A stretch of 64,000 nucleotides of DNA from an uncultured Micromonospora sp. (GTDB taxonomy: Bacteria > Actinomycetota > Actinomycetes > Mycobacteriales > Micromonosporaceae), in NCBI GenBank assembly GCA_937951935.1, contig CALGAM010000070.1:1-64000 (forward strand), in the 5' to 3' direction. The notes under the pieces are model-generated. The model did not search any database, was not told the DNA's origin, and was given only the letters and a program-made list of their open reading frames with translations. Positions 1 through 8,052 of the stretch are shown one piece after another. Positions within the stretch are counted from its first letter, which is position 1, and the number at the start of each line of letters is the position of its first letter. The position numbers and the translations under genes were made by a program.

Positions 1-344
1 ACCCAGGGGACGTCGGCCCAGCCGGCCGACGGGACGTGCCCGGTGGCGGCGGCGAGCAGTTCCAGCCCGTCGCCGGGCCGGCCGGCGGCGGCGAGCAGGT
101 GGGCCCGGGCCACCACGGTGCCGATGAACGGGTGCTCGTCGAGGGGGAAGAGGTCGAGCGCGTCGTCGGTCCGGGCGGCGAGCTGGGCGAGTGCCTCGTG
201 GACCTCGGGCATGGTGGGGGCGTAGGCGATGGCGCCGGCGAGGTGGTCGGCCGCGTGTTGCAGATCCCCCTCGTCGAGGGCCAACCGGGCCAGCGCGAGT
301 TCTCCCTCGGCCGACAGCCGGGGGTCGTCCGTTCCCTCTGGCAC
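1..344 (-). CDS. TPR-repeat-like protein, N-terminal part (truncated by window edge)
   Basis: The reading frame opens at a GTG (342-344) preceded by an AAAGGGG ribosome site about 7 bases away, and stays open through the first base of the window, so the C-terminus is missing. The visible 114 residues are alanine- and leucine-rich amphipathic helices with TPR-like spacing: ELALARLALDEG, then DHLAGAIAYAP, then VVARAHLLAAAGRP. It probably acts as a cytosolic helical scaffold. It diverges from the SIS-domain gene. No catalytic motif is visible. The TPR assignment rests on helix pattern only. Confidence 0.6.
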   Translation of the reverse strand, partial: MPEGTDDPRLSAEGELALARLALDEGDLQHAADHLAGAIAYAPTMPEVHEALAQLAARTDDALDLFPLDEHPFIGTVVARAHLLAAAGRPGDGLELLAAATGHVPSAGWADVPW

Positions 345-644
345 CGACCCGCCCCTTTGCCGTGCGTGGTTTCTCCCCTGGGTTGGGGAGCCTAGGGCAT
401 GGTGACCGTCACGGGTGTCGCGTTGAGCAGAGATGCTCGGTACATTGCCCAAACAACCCGGTTCGTGCAACGCTGCTCCTGAAACGCGCGGGAACGGTGC
501 ACGAGCGCGGCGGCGGGGCCGTCGTGCCCGGCGAGCGGACGAGCGACGTCGTCCCCGCCGGATCCGGTTCGCCGCCCGCAACCACCCGGCGCGGGACGGC
601 CCGGGGACGCCGGGCGTGGACGTCGACAGGAAGAGGAGGTCATC
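345..644. other. Intergenic region between divergent TPR and SIS genes
   Basis: These 300 bases hold no convincing gene. An 11-base dyad GTGAC-C-GTCAC lies at 402-412 and could bind a regulator. An AGGAGG ribosome site at 634-639 belongs to the downstream SIS gene. No clear -35/-10 pair is visible. Confidence 0.4.
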
Positions 645-1700
645 GTGGCGCAACCAGGTGCCGGCATGGCGGCGGACATCGCCGAGCAGCCGGAGGGGTA
701 CGCGCGGCTGCTGGAGCCCGCGTCCCTGAACGCGATCGCGCGGGTCGCGGCGGTGATCGCGCGACGCCGCCCGAGGCACGTGGTGTTCACCGCCCGGGGC
801 ACCTCGGACCACGCGGCGCTCTACGCCGCGTACCTCGGTGAGATCCGGCTCGGCCTCCCCACCGGTCTGGCCTCGCCGAGCACGATCACGGTCTTCGGCG
901 CCCGGCCGGACCTCTCCCAGGCACTCGTCGTCGGGGTCAGCCAGAGCGGCGGATCACCGGACCTGACCGAGGTGCTCCGGGTGGCCCGCGCCTCCGGCGC
1001 GCTGACCCTGGCCGTGACCAACGCCCCCGAGTCGCCGCTGGCCGAGGCGGCGGAACTCGCCATCGACGTGGCCGCCGGTCACGAGCGCGCGGTGGCCGCC
1101 ACCAAGACGTACACGGCGGAGCTGCTGGCGCTGCTCCTGCTGATCGAGGGGATCCGGGCCGGTGACGGCCGGCTGCCGGCCGAGGAGCGCGGCGCGCTGG
1201 AGGCGTTGCCGGAGCAGGCCGCCCGGCTCCTCGCCGATCCGGTACCGGCGCAACTCGCCCCCCGCTACCGGTTCGCCGACCGGATGGTCACCACCGGGCG
1301 CGGGTACGCGTACCCGACCGCCCGGGAGGCGGCGCTGAAGCTGATGGAGACCTCCTACCTGCCGGCGCTGGCGTTCTCCGGCGCTGACCTGCTGCACGGT
1401 CCGCTGGCGATGGCCGATCCGGACGTGCCGGTCCTCGCCGTCGTCGGATCCGGGCCGGGGGGTAGGGCGATGCGCGAGGTCGTCGCCAGGGTCGGCGAGC
1501 GGCGGGCGGACCTGGTGGTGGTCGGCCCCTCCGACGTTCCCGGTGCCGCCGCCCGGCTGCCGGTACCGGAGGTGGACGAGCGGTACGCGCCCCTGCTGGA
1601 CATCCTGCCCCTGCAGCGCCTCGCCCACGCCCTGGCGCTGGCCCGGGGCGAGGACCCGGACTCCCCGCGCGGGCTGCACAAGGTCACCACGACGCTGTGA
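645..1700 (+). CDS. SIS-domain protein, GlmS isomerase-like without glutaminase domain
   Basis: This 351-aa protein carries two SIS (phosphosugar-binding) domains, at roughly residues 40-180 and 200-340. The first contains the phosphosugar loop SQSGGSPD and the signature VAATKTYTAE typical of the isomerase half of glucosamine-6-phosphate synthase. The N-terminal glutaminase with its catalytic Cys1 is absent, so it probably isomerises or deaminates an amino-sugar phosphate rather than using glutamine. That reaction is inferred from the AgaS/GlmS-like family. The GTG start sits 5 bases after AGGAGG, which fixes the start. No sugar kinase or transporter gene is adjacent, so the substrate cannot be read from context. 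Confidence 0.85.
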   Translation: MAQPGAGMAADIAEQPEGYARLLEPASLNAIARVAAVIARRRPRHVVFTARGTSDHAALYAAYLGEIRLGLPTGLASPSTITVFGARPDLSQALVVGVSQSGGSPDLTEVLRVARASGALTLAVTNAPESPLAEAAELAIDVAAGHERAVAATKTYTAELLALLLLIEGIRAGDGRLPAEERGALEALPEQAARLLADPVPAQLAPRYRFADRMVTTGRGYAYPTAREAALKLMETSYLPALAFSGADLLHGPLAMADPDVPVLAVVGSGPGGRAMREVVARVGERRADLVVVGPSDVPGAAARLPVPEVDERYAPLLDILPLQRLAHALALARGEDPDSPRGLHKVTTTL

Positions 1701-1784
1701 GCCGGATCCCGGCCGTCTCGGTGGATCCAGAATCCGGCTCACCCCCGGTACCCACCACGGCACGGGGCGTGGCACGCTTGCCCC

Positions 1785-3401
1785 GTGTCCACGCTGCGCG
1801 ACCTCGCCGAGGAGCACACCGCCCTGCGCCCGGTCGACATCGACCACCTGCACCGGGTGGCGGGCGACTGGCAGCTCCTGTCCGACCTGTCCTTCGCCGA
1901 CCTGCTGCTGTGGGTGCCGGTCAGCGGGACCGAAGCCTTCATCTGCGTCGCCCAGGTCCGCCCCACCACGGCGCCCACGGCGTACCAGGACGACCAGGTC
2001 GGCCGGATCGTCAGCGGCCCGGAGGTGGCACACCTGGCGATCGCCTACAGCCAGGGGCGGATCTGGCGGGAGGGCGATCCTGTCTGGTACGGCGACACGC
2101 CGGCCCGGCACGAGGCGATCCCGGTACGGCTGCGGTCCGGCGACGGCGGTTCCGGCGACGTCATCGCGGTGGTGGGTCGGGACACCAACCTCTCCACCGC
2201 CCGGACCCCGAGCCAGCTGGAGCTGAACTACCTCACCACCGCCGACGACCTCGCCCAGATGCTCGCCGACGGGACGTTCCCGCCGCCCCGACACCCGGGT
2301 GAGACGACCACCGCACCCCGGGTGGGCGACGGCCTGATCCGGCTCGACGCCAACGGCAAGGTCACCTACGCGAGCCCGAACGCCCAGTCGGCGTACCGAC
2401 GGCTCGGTTTCTCCTCACACCTGGTCGGCGAGGACCTCGCCGCCCTGAACGGGCGGCTCGCCGCCGACCCGCTTGAGGGGACGGAGGCGGCGAACCGCGT
2501 CCTCGCCGCGCTGCGTGGCGAGGCACCACCCCGCCGGGAGATCGAGGCGCGTGGCGCGACCGTGCTCACCCGGGCGCTGCCGCTGATGCCTGCCGGCGTG
2601 CCGATCGGCGCGCTGGTGCTGGTGCGGGACGTGACCGAGGTACGCCGCCGTGACCGCGCCCTGATCACCAAGGACGCGACCATCCGGGAGATCCACCACC
2701 GGGTGAAGAACAATCTCCAGACCGTCGCGGCGCTGCTCCGGTTGCAGGCCCGCCGGATGGCCATACCGGCGGCCCGGGCCGCCCTGGAGGAATCGGTGCG
2801 TCGGGTCGCCTCGATCGCGCTGGTGCACGAGACCCTCTCGATGTCCAGCGACGAGGCGGTGGAGTTCGACGGCATCGTCGACCGGGTCGCCGCCGCGGCG
2901 GCCGAGGTGGCCGCGACCGAGGTGCAGGTCACGATGCGCCGGCAGGGCAGCTTCGGGGTGCTTCCGGCGGAGGTCGCCACGTCGTTGGTGATCGTGCTGA
3001 ACGAGCTCCTGTTGAACGCGGTCGAGCACGCGTTCCCGCCGCCGGGCGAGGCCGCCGTCAGAGCGCCCGGGGACTCCGAGGCGACCGAGACCTCCGAGAC
3101 GACCGGAGGCTCCGGCGCGGCCGGGGACGGGGCCGGTCGGGGCGCGGGCGGAGCGGAACCGGTGCCGGGAGGTCCTCCCGAGGTGGTCGTCTCGGCGCAC
3201 CGGTCGCGCAAGCAACTGCAGGTCACCGTCGCGGACAACGGCCGCGGCCTGCCCGCGGACTTCGACGCCGACCAGGGCAGCCGGCTCGGCCTGCAGATCG
3301 TCCGGGCACTGGCCACCGGCGAGCTGCGCGGCACCATCGAGCTGCGCAACCGGGAGGGCGGCGGGACCGAGGCCCTGCTCGTCGTGCCGTTGACCCGCTA
3401 G
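1785..3401 (+). CDS. pdtaS: PdtaS-like sensor histidine kinase (HisKA_2 type)
   Basis: This 538-aa protein has no obvious membrane segment. Residues 1-150 match the GAF-like sensory region of PdtaS, about 185-290 form a PAS-like domain (RLDANGKVTYASPNAQSAY), and the dimerisation/phosphotransfer helix EIHHRVKNNLQT places the phospho-accepting histidine at 304 or 305. A C-terminal ATPase with DNGRGLP and GSRLGLQIV follows. A proline-, glycine-, threonine- and glutamate-rich stretch of about 45 residues (near 420-466) interrupts the ATPase domain. In the mycobacterial PdtaS-PdtaR system such kinases phosphorylate an antiterminator-type regulator. No partner regulator is nearby, so it is an orphan here. 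Confidence 0.85.
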   Translation: MSTLRDLAEEHTALRPVDIDHLHRVAGDWQLLSDLSFADLLLWVPVSGTEAFICVAQVRPTTAPTAYQDDQVGRIVSGPEVAHLAIAYSQGRIWREGDPVWYGDTPARHEAIPVRLRSGDGGSGDVIAVVGRDTNLSTARTPSQLELNYLTTADDLAQMLADGTFPPPRHPGETTTAPRVGDGLIRLDANGKVTYASPNAQSAYRRLGFSSHLVGEDLAALNGRLAADPLEGTEAANRVLAALRGEAPPRREIEARGATVLTRALPLMPAGVPIGALVLVRDVTEVRRRDRALITKDATIREIHHRVKNNLQTVAALLRLQARRMAIPAARAALEESVRRVASIALVHETLSMSSDEAVEFDGIVDRVAAAAAEVAATEVQVTMRRQGSFGVLPAEVATSLVIVLNELLLNAVEHAFPPPGEAAVRAPGDSEATETSETTGGSGAAGDGAGRGAGGAEPVPGGPPEVVVSAHRSRKQLQVTVADNGRGLPADFDADQGSRLGLQIVRALATGELRGTIELRNREGGGTEALLVVPLTR

Positions 3402-3485
3402 CCCGGCGCCTCGCCGACAGGAGGGCGCGGGTGGGGCGGTGGTCGGCCGCGACGGGCGCGAGACGCGGGGGTCACGTCCGTGCCG

Positions 3486-4961
3486 CTAGCCCGCCGGCTG
3501 GCGCCGACTGAACAGCGCCACGGTCAGCCCCGGGACCGACCAGCGCTGGTCGAGGCGGAACCGCGTCCGCAGGGGGTCCGCCTTCGCCGCGGCCACCCGG
3601 GCCAGCGGGTCGGCGTGCTCGCCCCAGACCAGCAGCCAGACCCGGTCGACCGCGGCCAGGCACCGGGCGGGTTCGGCGCACTCGCTGGCCCAGAGGTCGG
3701 CGCGGCGTACCGCGTCCTCGTGGAGCAGGACGTCCGTCGGACGGTCGGCGCGCAGGTGGTAGGCGACCGCCACGTCGAGGAACCCCCAGCCGTCGCGCGG
3801 TGAGTACACGATCCCGTCGCCGGGCCGCTGGTGCGCGGCGATGATCCGCGCGGCGGCCGGGTAGTCCACCTCGGCGCTGCGCGGCGTCTCGTGGGTGCGC
3901 CGGACCGCCATCTGCTCGGGCACGCCGAGCAGACCGGTGGTCAGCACGATCGCCAACGCGGCGGCGGGGCGCAGCGGGGCGAGGGCGACACCGGCGAGCA
4001 GGCAGCCGTACGGCAGGACGAAGAGGAGATATCGCGGCACCCAGAGCGGGGTGAGCAGGCCGGCGCCGAAGAGGAACGCCACCGGGAGCAGCACCGTGCT
4101 GCCCAACACCACCCCCGGGCGGTGGGAGCGGGCCAGCCCGACGGCGGCCAGCCCGAGCAGCGCGCCACCGACCATGGTGGCCTGGGCGACGGTGCCCGGG
4201 AACGCGACGAGGTCGCCGATGCCGGGCCGCCCCACCCAGTCGAGCTGCCGTGCCCGCTGCCGCCGGCCGAGCGCCGCCAGCGGCGTCAGCAGCAGTGCGG
4301 CGCCCCCGACCGCGACGATCCAGCCGGCGATCCGGCTCCGGTCGTCCCGTGGTCGGGCCCGCCGGTCGAGCAGGACCGCGACGGCGTGCCCGGCGACCAC
4401 GCTGACCGCCACGAGGTTGGCCAGGCCCAGCCCGGTGAGGGTCGCCCCGTAGCCGAGCCACCGCAGCCGGGTCGGCCGGTCCAGCGCCCGGACCAGCAGC
4501 AGGGTGGCCAGCACCGCGAGCAGACCCGCCAGCGCGTACGGCCGGGCCTCCTGCCCGAACCGGGAGGTGCTGGGCAGCACCGCGAAGAGCAGCCCGCCGA
4601 ACAGCCCGGTCCGGGTGTCGAACAACCGGGCGCCGAGGACGGCGGTGAGCCCGGCGGTTCCGGCCATGCAGATCGTCGACGGCAGGCGCAGGGCGGTCAC
4701 CGAGTCGCCGGCCACCGCGATCCAGACGTGGGTGAGCAGGTAGTACGGCGTGCTGACCGCGTCGATGGTGCCGGCCAGCCGCAGCAGGTCCCCGACCGGG
4801 CGGGAGGCGGCGCTCCAGGTCGCGAGCTCGTCGCGCCACAGCGGGGCGCCGTCGAGCCGAACGGTGGTGATCAGCAGCGTCGCCAGCGCCGGCCACAACC
4901 AGACGGCCCGGTGGAGCCGACCAGGCGTGCGTTTCTCCACCACCGCCGCCTCACCCCGCAC
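3486..4961 (-). CDS. Multi-pass membrane glycosyltransferase, GT39/ArnT-like
   Basis: The 491-aa product has about ten to twelve hydrophobic helices. After the first helix comes the loop motif WRDELATW, whose Asp-Glu pair corresponds to the catalytic acidic residues of PMT/ArnT-type (GT-C) enzymes. A second loop carries FGQEARPYAL. Such enzymes transfer sugars from polyprenyl-phosphate donors to acceptors on the outer membrane face. The donor and acceptor here are unknown. The gene is convergent with the histidine kinase and divergent from the sulfur operon. The ATG start gives a short cytosolic N-terminus before the first helix. Confidence 0.8.
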   Translation of the reverse strand: MRGEAAVVEKRTPGRLHRAVWLWPALATLLITTVRLDGAPLWRDELATWSAASRPVGDLLRLAGTIDAVSTPYYLLTHVWIAVAGDSVTALRLPSTICMAGTAGLTAVLGARLFDTRTGLFGGLLFAVLPSTSRFGQEARPYALAGLLAVLATLLLVRALDRPTRLRWLGYGATLTGLGLANLVAVSVVAGHAVAVLLDRRARPRDDRSRIAGWIVAVGGAALLLTPLAALGRRQRARQLDWVGRPGIGDLVAFPGTVAQATMVGGALLGLAAVGLARSHRPGVVLGSTVLLPVAFLFGAGLLTPLWVPRYLLFVLPYGCLLAGVALAPLRPAAALAIVLTTGLLGVPEQMAVRRTHETPRSAEVDYPAAARIIAAHQRPGDGIVYSPRDGWGFLDVAVAYHLRADRPTDVLLHEDAVRRADLWASECAEPARCLAAVDRVWLLVWGEHADPLARVAAAKADPLRTRFRLDQRWSVPGLTVALFSRRQPAG

Positions 4962-5017
4962 GCGGCGCGGACCGCCGGCTACGCGGCGAAATCAGCTTTC
5001 CATCGTGTTTGCCCAGA

Positions 5018-5031
5018 TACGAGGGATCGTA
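5018..5031. promoter_or_regulatory. Dyad upstream of the sulfur operon
   Basis: The sequence TACGA-GGGA-TCGTA is a perfect 5-base inverted repeat in the spacer between the divergent glycosyltransferase gene and the cysteine leader. It could be an operator for the sulfur operon, but nothing else supports this. Confidence 0.3.
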
Positions 5032-5111
5032 GCGTGAAGCTGGCCACAGCGGGTCCGTCAGACGGGAACGAGGCTCGCCGACTGTGGTTCGGGGCATACG
5101 GGTGTGGCAGC

Positions 5112-5219
5112 ATGACGGTCATGACCGCCGCTGCCCGCCGTTTCGCGAGGCCGGGATTCACCTCCCGTCGCCACGTCGACTACGGCCGCGTCCGCAGCGC
5201 GGTCTGTCCGGCCCGCTGA
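5112..5219 (+). CDS. Cysteine-containing leader peptide of the sulfur-assimilation operon
   Basis: This 35-aa peptide (32 aa if the ATG at 5121 is used) ends SRRHVDYGRVRSAVCPAR. The arrangement RRHVD-x-x-R-V-x-S-A-x-C near the C-terminus matches a family of short putative leader peptides seen in actinobacteria ahead of cysteine and sulfur genes. The single Cys codon (5205-5207) lies four codons before the stop. It precedes sulfite reductase by 159 bases. Related mycobacterial leader ORFs are known to couple cysteine availability to expression of downstream genes, and I infer the same role. No strong ribosome site is seen, so translation may be leaderless or weak. Confidence 0.75.
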   Translation: MTVMTAAARRFARPGFTSRRHVDYGRVRSAVCPAR

Positions 5220-5277
5220 CGCTGCCCGGACCTTTCCCCGTCCCGGGCACGCGGAGCCGGCCCGCTGACGGTCAGCG
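5208..5277 (+). promoter_or_regulatory. Possible attenuation element downstream of the leader's Cys codon
   Basis: A 14-base direct repeat, CCGGCCCGCTGACG, occurs at 5208-5221 (overlapping the leader stop codon) and again at 5257-5270. The following GTCAGCG (5271-5277) is complementary to CGCTGAC in both copies, so two mutually exclusive pairings are possible. A separate TGCCCGG/CCGGGCA hairpin (5223-5229 with 5243-5249) lies between them. A ribosome stalled on the Cys codon would cover copy one. The regulatory role is inferred. Confidence 0.5.
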
Positions 5278-5378
5278 TCGACATCGTCACCGGCCTGCGT
5301 GGCCGAACGCCGTCACCCGCGCGCCCACCCCCGCTTCCACGACCACTCCGCCCACCACACAAACGGAGGACGCCCGCG

Positions 5379-7118
5379 ATGGCGGTCAGCAGCACCCCGG
5401 CTCGACCCGGCGCCACCACCGACCCGGCGGACTCTCCCGCTCGACCAGCCCGATCGGCGCGCCGCCCCCGCGGCGAGGGGCAGTGGGCGCTCGGGCACCG
5501 TGAGCCGCTCAACGCCAACGAGCGTGTCAAGAAGGACGACAACCCGCTCAACGTCCGGGCCCGCATCGAGAACATCTACGCGCGCCGGGGGTTCGCCTCG
5601 ATCGACCCGGCCGACCTGCGCGGAAGGTTCCGGTGGTGGGGCCTGTACACCCAGCGCCGGCCGGGAATCGACGGCGGACGCACCGCGGTGCTGGAACCCC
5701 ACGAGCTGGAAGACGAGTACTTCATGCTCCGGATCCGGATCGACGGCGGGCAGCTCACCGTCGCCCAGCTCCGGGTGATCGCGGAGATCTCCCAGACGTA
5801 CGCCCGCAACACCGCCGACCTCACCGACCGGCAGAACATCCAGCTGCACTGGGTCCGGATCGAGGACGTGCCGGAGATCTGGCGCCGGCTGGAGGCGGTC
5901 GGCCTGCAGACCACCGAGGCGTGCGGCGACTGCCCCCGGGTGGTCATCGGCAGTCCGGTCTCCGGTGTCGCCGAGGCGGAGAAGCTCGACCCGACCCCGG
6001 CGATCAACGAGATCGTCCGGCGCTACATCGGTGATCCGGCGTACTCCAACCTTCCCCGCAAGTTCAAGTCCTCGATCTCCTGGCTGGCCGACCTTCCGTA
6101 CGAGGTCAACGACATCGCCTTCCTCGGTGTCGAGCACCCGGAGCACGGCCCCGGCTTCGACCTCTGGGTCGGCGGCGGGCTGAGCACCAACCCGATGCTC
6201 GCGCAGCGGCTCGGCGTCTGGGTGCCGCTGGACGAGGTACCGGACGTCTGGGCCGGCGTGGTCGGGATCTTCCGTGACTACGGCTACCGGCGGCTGCGCC
6301 ACCGTGCCCGGCTGAAGTTCCTGGTCGCCGACTGGGGTGTGGCGAGGTTCCGTGAGGTGCTGGAGAAGGAGTACCTCGGACGCGTTCTGCTGGACGGTCC
6401 GGCGCCGAAGCTGCCGGAGAAGCCGATCGACCACATCGGGGTGCACCGGCAGCGGGACGGCCGCAACTACGTCGGCGCGGCCCCGGTCGTCGGCCGGGTC
6501 TGTGGCACCCAACTGGCCGAGCTGGCGGACGTGGTGGCCGAGCACGGCAGTGACCGGATCCGGCTCACGCCGTACCAGAAGCTGCTGGTGCTGGACGTGC
6601 CGCCGGAGCGGACCGACTCGCTGGTCGCGGCGCTGCGCCGGATCGGTCTGGAACCGTTCCCGTCGGTCTGGCGGCGCGACACCATGGCCTGCACCGGCAT
6701 CGAGTACTGCAAGCTGGCCATCGTCGAGACCAAGGCCCGGGGGCAGGAGCTGGTGGCCCGGCTGGAGGAGCGACTGGCCGGCGTCGACCTCGGCGAGGCG
6801 GGGCTGAGCATCAACATCAACGGCTGCCCGAACGCCTGCGCCCGGACCCAGGTCGCCGACATCGGTCTCAAGGGCCAGCTCGTTGTCGGCCCGGACGGTC
6901 GCCAGGTCGAGGGCTTCCAGGTACACCTCGGCGGGGGCCTCGCGCTGGCGCAGGGGCGCACCGCCGGGTTCGGCCGCAAGCTGCGCGGCCTCAAGACCAC
7001 CGCCGAGGAGCTCCCCGCGTACGTCGAGCGCCTCACCCGTCGCTACCTGGCGGGTCGGGCCGACGGTGAGAGCTTCGCGAGCTGGGTGGTACGGGTCGAC
7101 GAGGAGGAACTGCGGTGA
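5379..7118 (+). CDS. sir: Assimilatory sulfite (nitrite-type) reductase, siroheme/[4Fe-4S]
   Basis: The 579-aa protein reduces sulfite to sulfide, probably with ferredoxin as donor. It has the two-fold repeat of the nitrite/sulfite reductase family, with ferredoxin-like half domains near residues 75-140 and 355-420. The cluster ligands are Cys438 and Cys444 (CTGIEYC) and Cys483 and Cys487 (NGCPNAC). The siroheme-binding region TDRQNIQLHW is also present. The sulfite assignment follows from the co-transcribed cysH and chelatase genes. An AGGA ribosome site precedes the ATG. Its stop overlaps the next start by 4 bases (GTGA). The family (SirA/NirA) can be hard to split by sequence alone. Confidence 0.92.
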   Translation: MAVSSTPARPGATTDPADSPARPARSARRPRGEGQWALGHREPLNANERVKKDDNPLNVRARIENIYARRGFASIDPADLRGRFRWWGLYTQRRPGIDGGRTAVLEPHELEDEYFMLRIRIDGGQLTVAQLRVIAEISQTYARNTADLTDRQNIQLHWVRIEDVPEIWRRLEAVGLQTTEACGDCPRVVIGSPVSGVAEAEKLDPTPAINEIVRRYIGDPAYSNLPRKFKSSISWLADLPYEVNDIAFLGVEHPEHGPGFDLWVGGGLSTNPMLAQRLGVWVPLDEVPDVWAGVVGIFRDYGYRRLRHRARLKFLVADWGVARFREVLEKEYLGRVLLDGPAPKLPEKPIDHIGVHRQRDGRNYVGAAPVVGRVCGTQLAELADVVAEHGSDRIRLTPYQKLLVLDVPPERTDSLVAALRRIGLEPFPSVWRRDTMACTGIEYCKLAIVETKARGQELVARLEERLAGVDLGEAGLSININGCPNACARTQVADIGLKGQLVVGPDGRQVEGFQVHLGGGLALAQGRTAGFGRKLRGLKTTAEELPAYVERLTRRYLAGRADGESFASWVVRVDEEELR

Positions 7119-7294
7119 GCGGGGACACCCGGGCCGCGCCGATGTACTGCCCGTACTGCGGAGAGGAGGACCTGCGGCCGAACGCGGAGTCGCACGGTGC
7201 CTGGGAGTGCCGCGCCTGCGCCCGCGTCTTCACGCTGCGGTTCACCGGTCTGCTCACCGCCGCGCTGACGACTGACGAAGGAGGGCACGGGTGA
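7115..7294 (+). CDS. 59-aa zinc-ribbon protein between sir and cysH
   Basis: This small gene starts at a GTG overlapping the sir stop and ends overlapping the cysH start, so it is translationally coupled on both sides. The product has two knuckles, MYCPYCGEED and ECRACARVF, spaced as a zinc ribbon, and no other domain. Homologues in this position in other actinomycetes are often labelled insertion-element protein, which I consider a misnomer. A role as a small metal or cluster chaperone or partner of sulfite or APS reductase is inference from position only. Confidence 0.85.
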   Translation: MSGDTRAAPMYCPYCGEEDLRPNAESHGAWECRACARVFTLRFTGLLTAALTTDEGGHG

Positions 7295-8052
7295 GTCCGA
7301 TCCTGGCCACGAACCTCAACCTGGTGTCGCTTGGTGCCCGGAAGCCGGCCGAGCCCGGGCGGCGCAGCCCGGAGGAGCTGCGGGCGCTCGCGGAGGAGGC
7401 CAACCGCGAACTGGAGGGGGCGCCGGCCCAGGAGATCGCCCGCTGGGCGGCCCAGGAGTTCGGTGACCGCTTCTGCGTGACGAGTTCCATGGCGGACGCC
7501 GTCGTCGCCCACCTGGTCTCCCGGGTGGCCCCCGGGGTCGACGTGATCTTCCTCGACACCGGGCTGCACTTCCTTGAGACGCTGAAGGTGCGCGACACCG
7601 TGGCCCGGACCCTGCCGGTGAACGTGCGTTCCATCCGGCCCCGGCAGACCGTGGGACAGCAGGACGGCGAGTACGGTCCTCGGCTCTTCGCCCGGGCGCC
7701 GGACGAGTGCTGCGCGCTGCGCAAGGTGGAGCCGCTGGAGCGGGCGCTCGTCGACTACGACGCCTGGGCCACCGGGCTGCGCCGGGACGAGTCCCCGACC
7801 CGGGCCAACACCCCGGTGGTGGGCTTCGACGCCCGGCGCGGCAAGGTCAAGGTCAACCCGATCGCCACCTGGACCCAGGCTGACGTGGACGCCTACATCG
7901 CGCGGTGGAACGTCCCGGTCAACGAGCTGTTCCGCCAGGGCTACACCTCGATCGGCTGCTGGCCCTGCACCCGGCGTACGAAGGCCGGGGAGGACCCGCG
8001 GGCCGGCCGCTGGGCGCTGTTCGACAAGACCGAGTGCGGTCTGCACGTGTGA
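7291..8052 (+). CDS. cysH: Adenylyl-sulfate (APS) reductase
   Basis: The 253-aa enzyme reduces APS (or PAPS) to sulfite. The catalytic C-terminal KTECGLH holds Cys249. The pairs Cys140-Cys141 (ECCALRKVEPL) and Cys223/Cys226 (GCWPCTRR) are the four [4Fe-4S] ligands that mark the thioredoxin-dependent, APS-preferring branch. The sulfate-binding/PP-motif region begins at CVTSSMADAV. The start GTG overlaps the stop of the zinc-ribbon gene by 4 bases. No cysD/cysN genes lie in the window, so activation of sulfate must be encoded elsewhere. Confidence 0.95.
   Translation: MSPILATNLNLVSLGARKPAEPGRRSPEELRALAEEANRELEGAPAQEIARWAAQEFGDRFCVTSSMADAVVAHLVSRVAPGVDVIFLDTGLHFLETLKVRDTVARTLPVNVRSIRPRQTVGQQDGEYGPRLFARAPDECCALRKVEPLERALVDYDAWATGLRRDESPTRANTPVVGFDARRGKVKVNPIATWTQADVDAYIARWNVPVNELFRQGYTSIGCWPCTRRTKAGEDPRAGRWALFDKTECGLHV

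Noticed and set aside
402..412. GTGACCGTCAC as a DasR-type site for the SIS-domain gene
   Set aside because: The dyad does not match the known AGTGGTCTAGACCACT-like pattern beyond a few bases.
7115..7294. The zinc-ribbon gene as an insertion-sequence remnant
   Set aside because: It overlaps both neighbours by 4 bases, has no terminal repeats or transposase frame, and the operon is intact around it.
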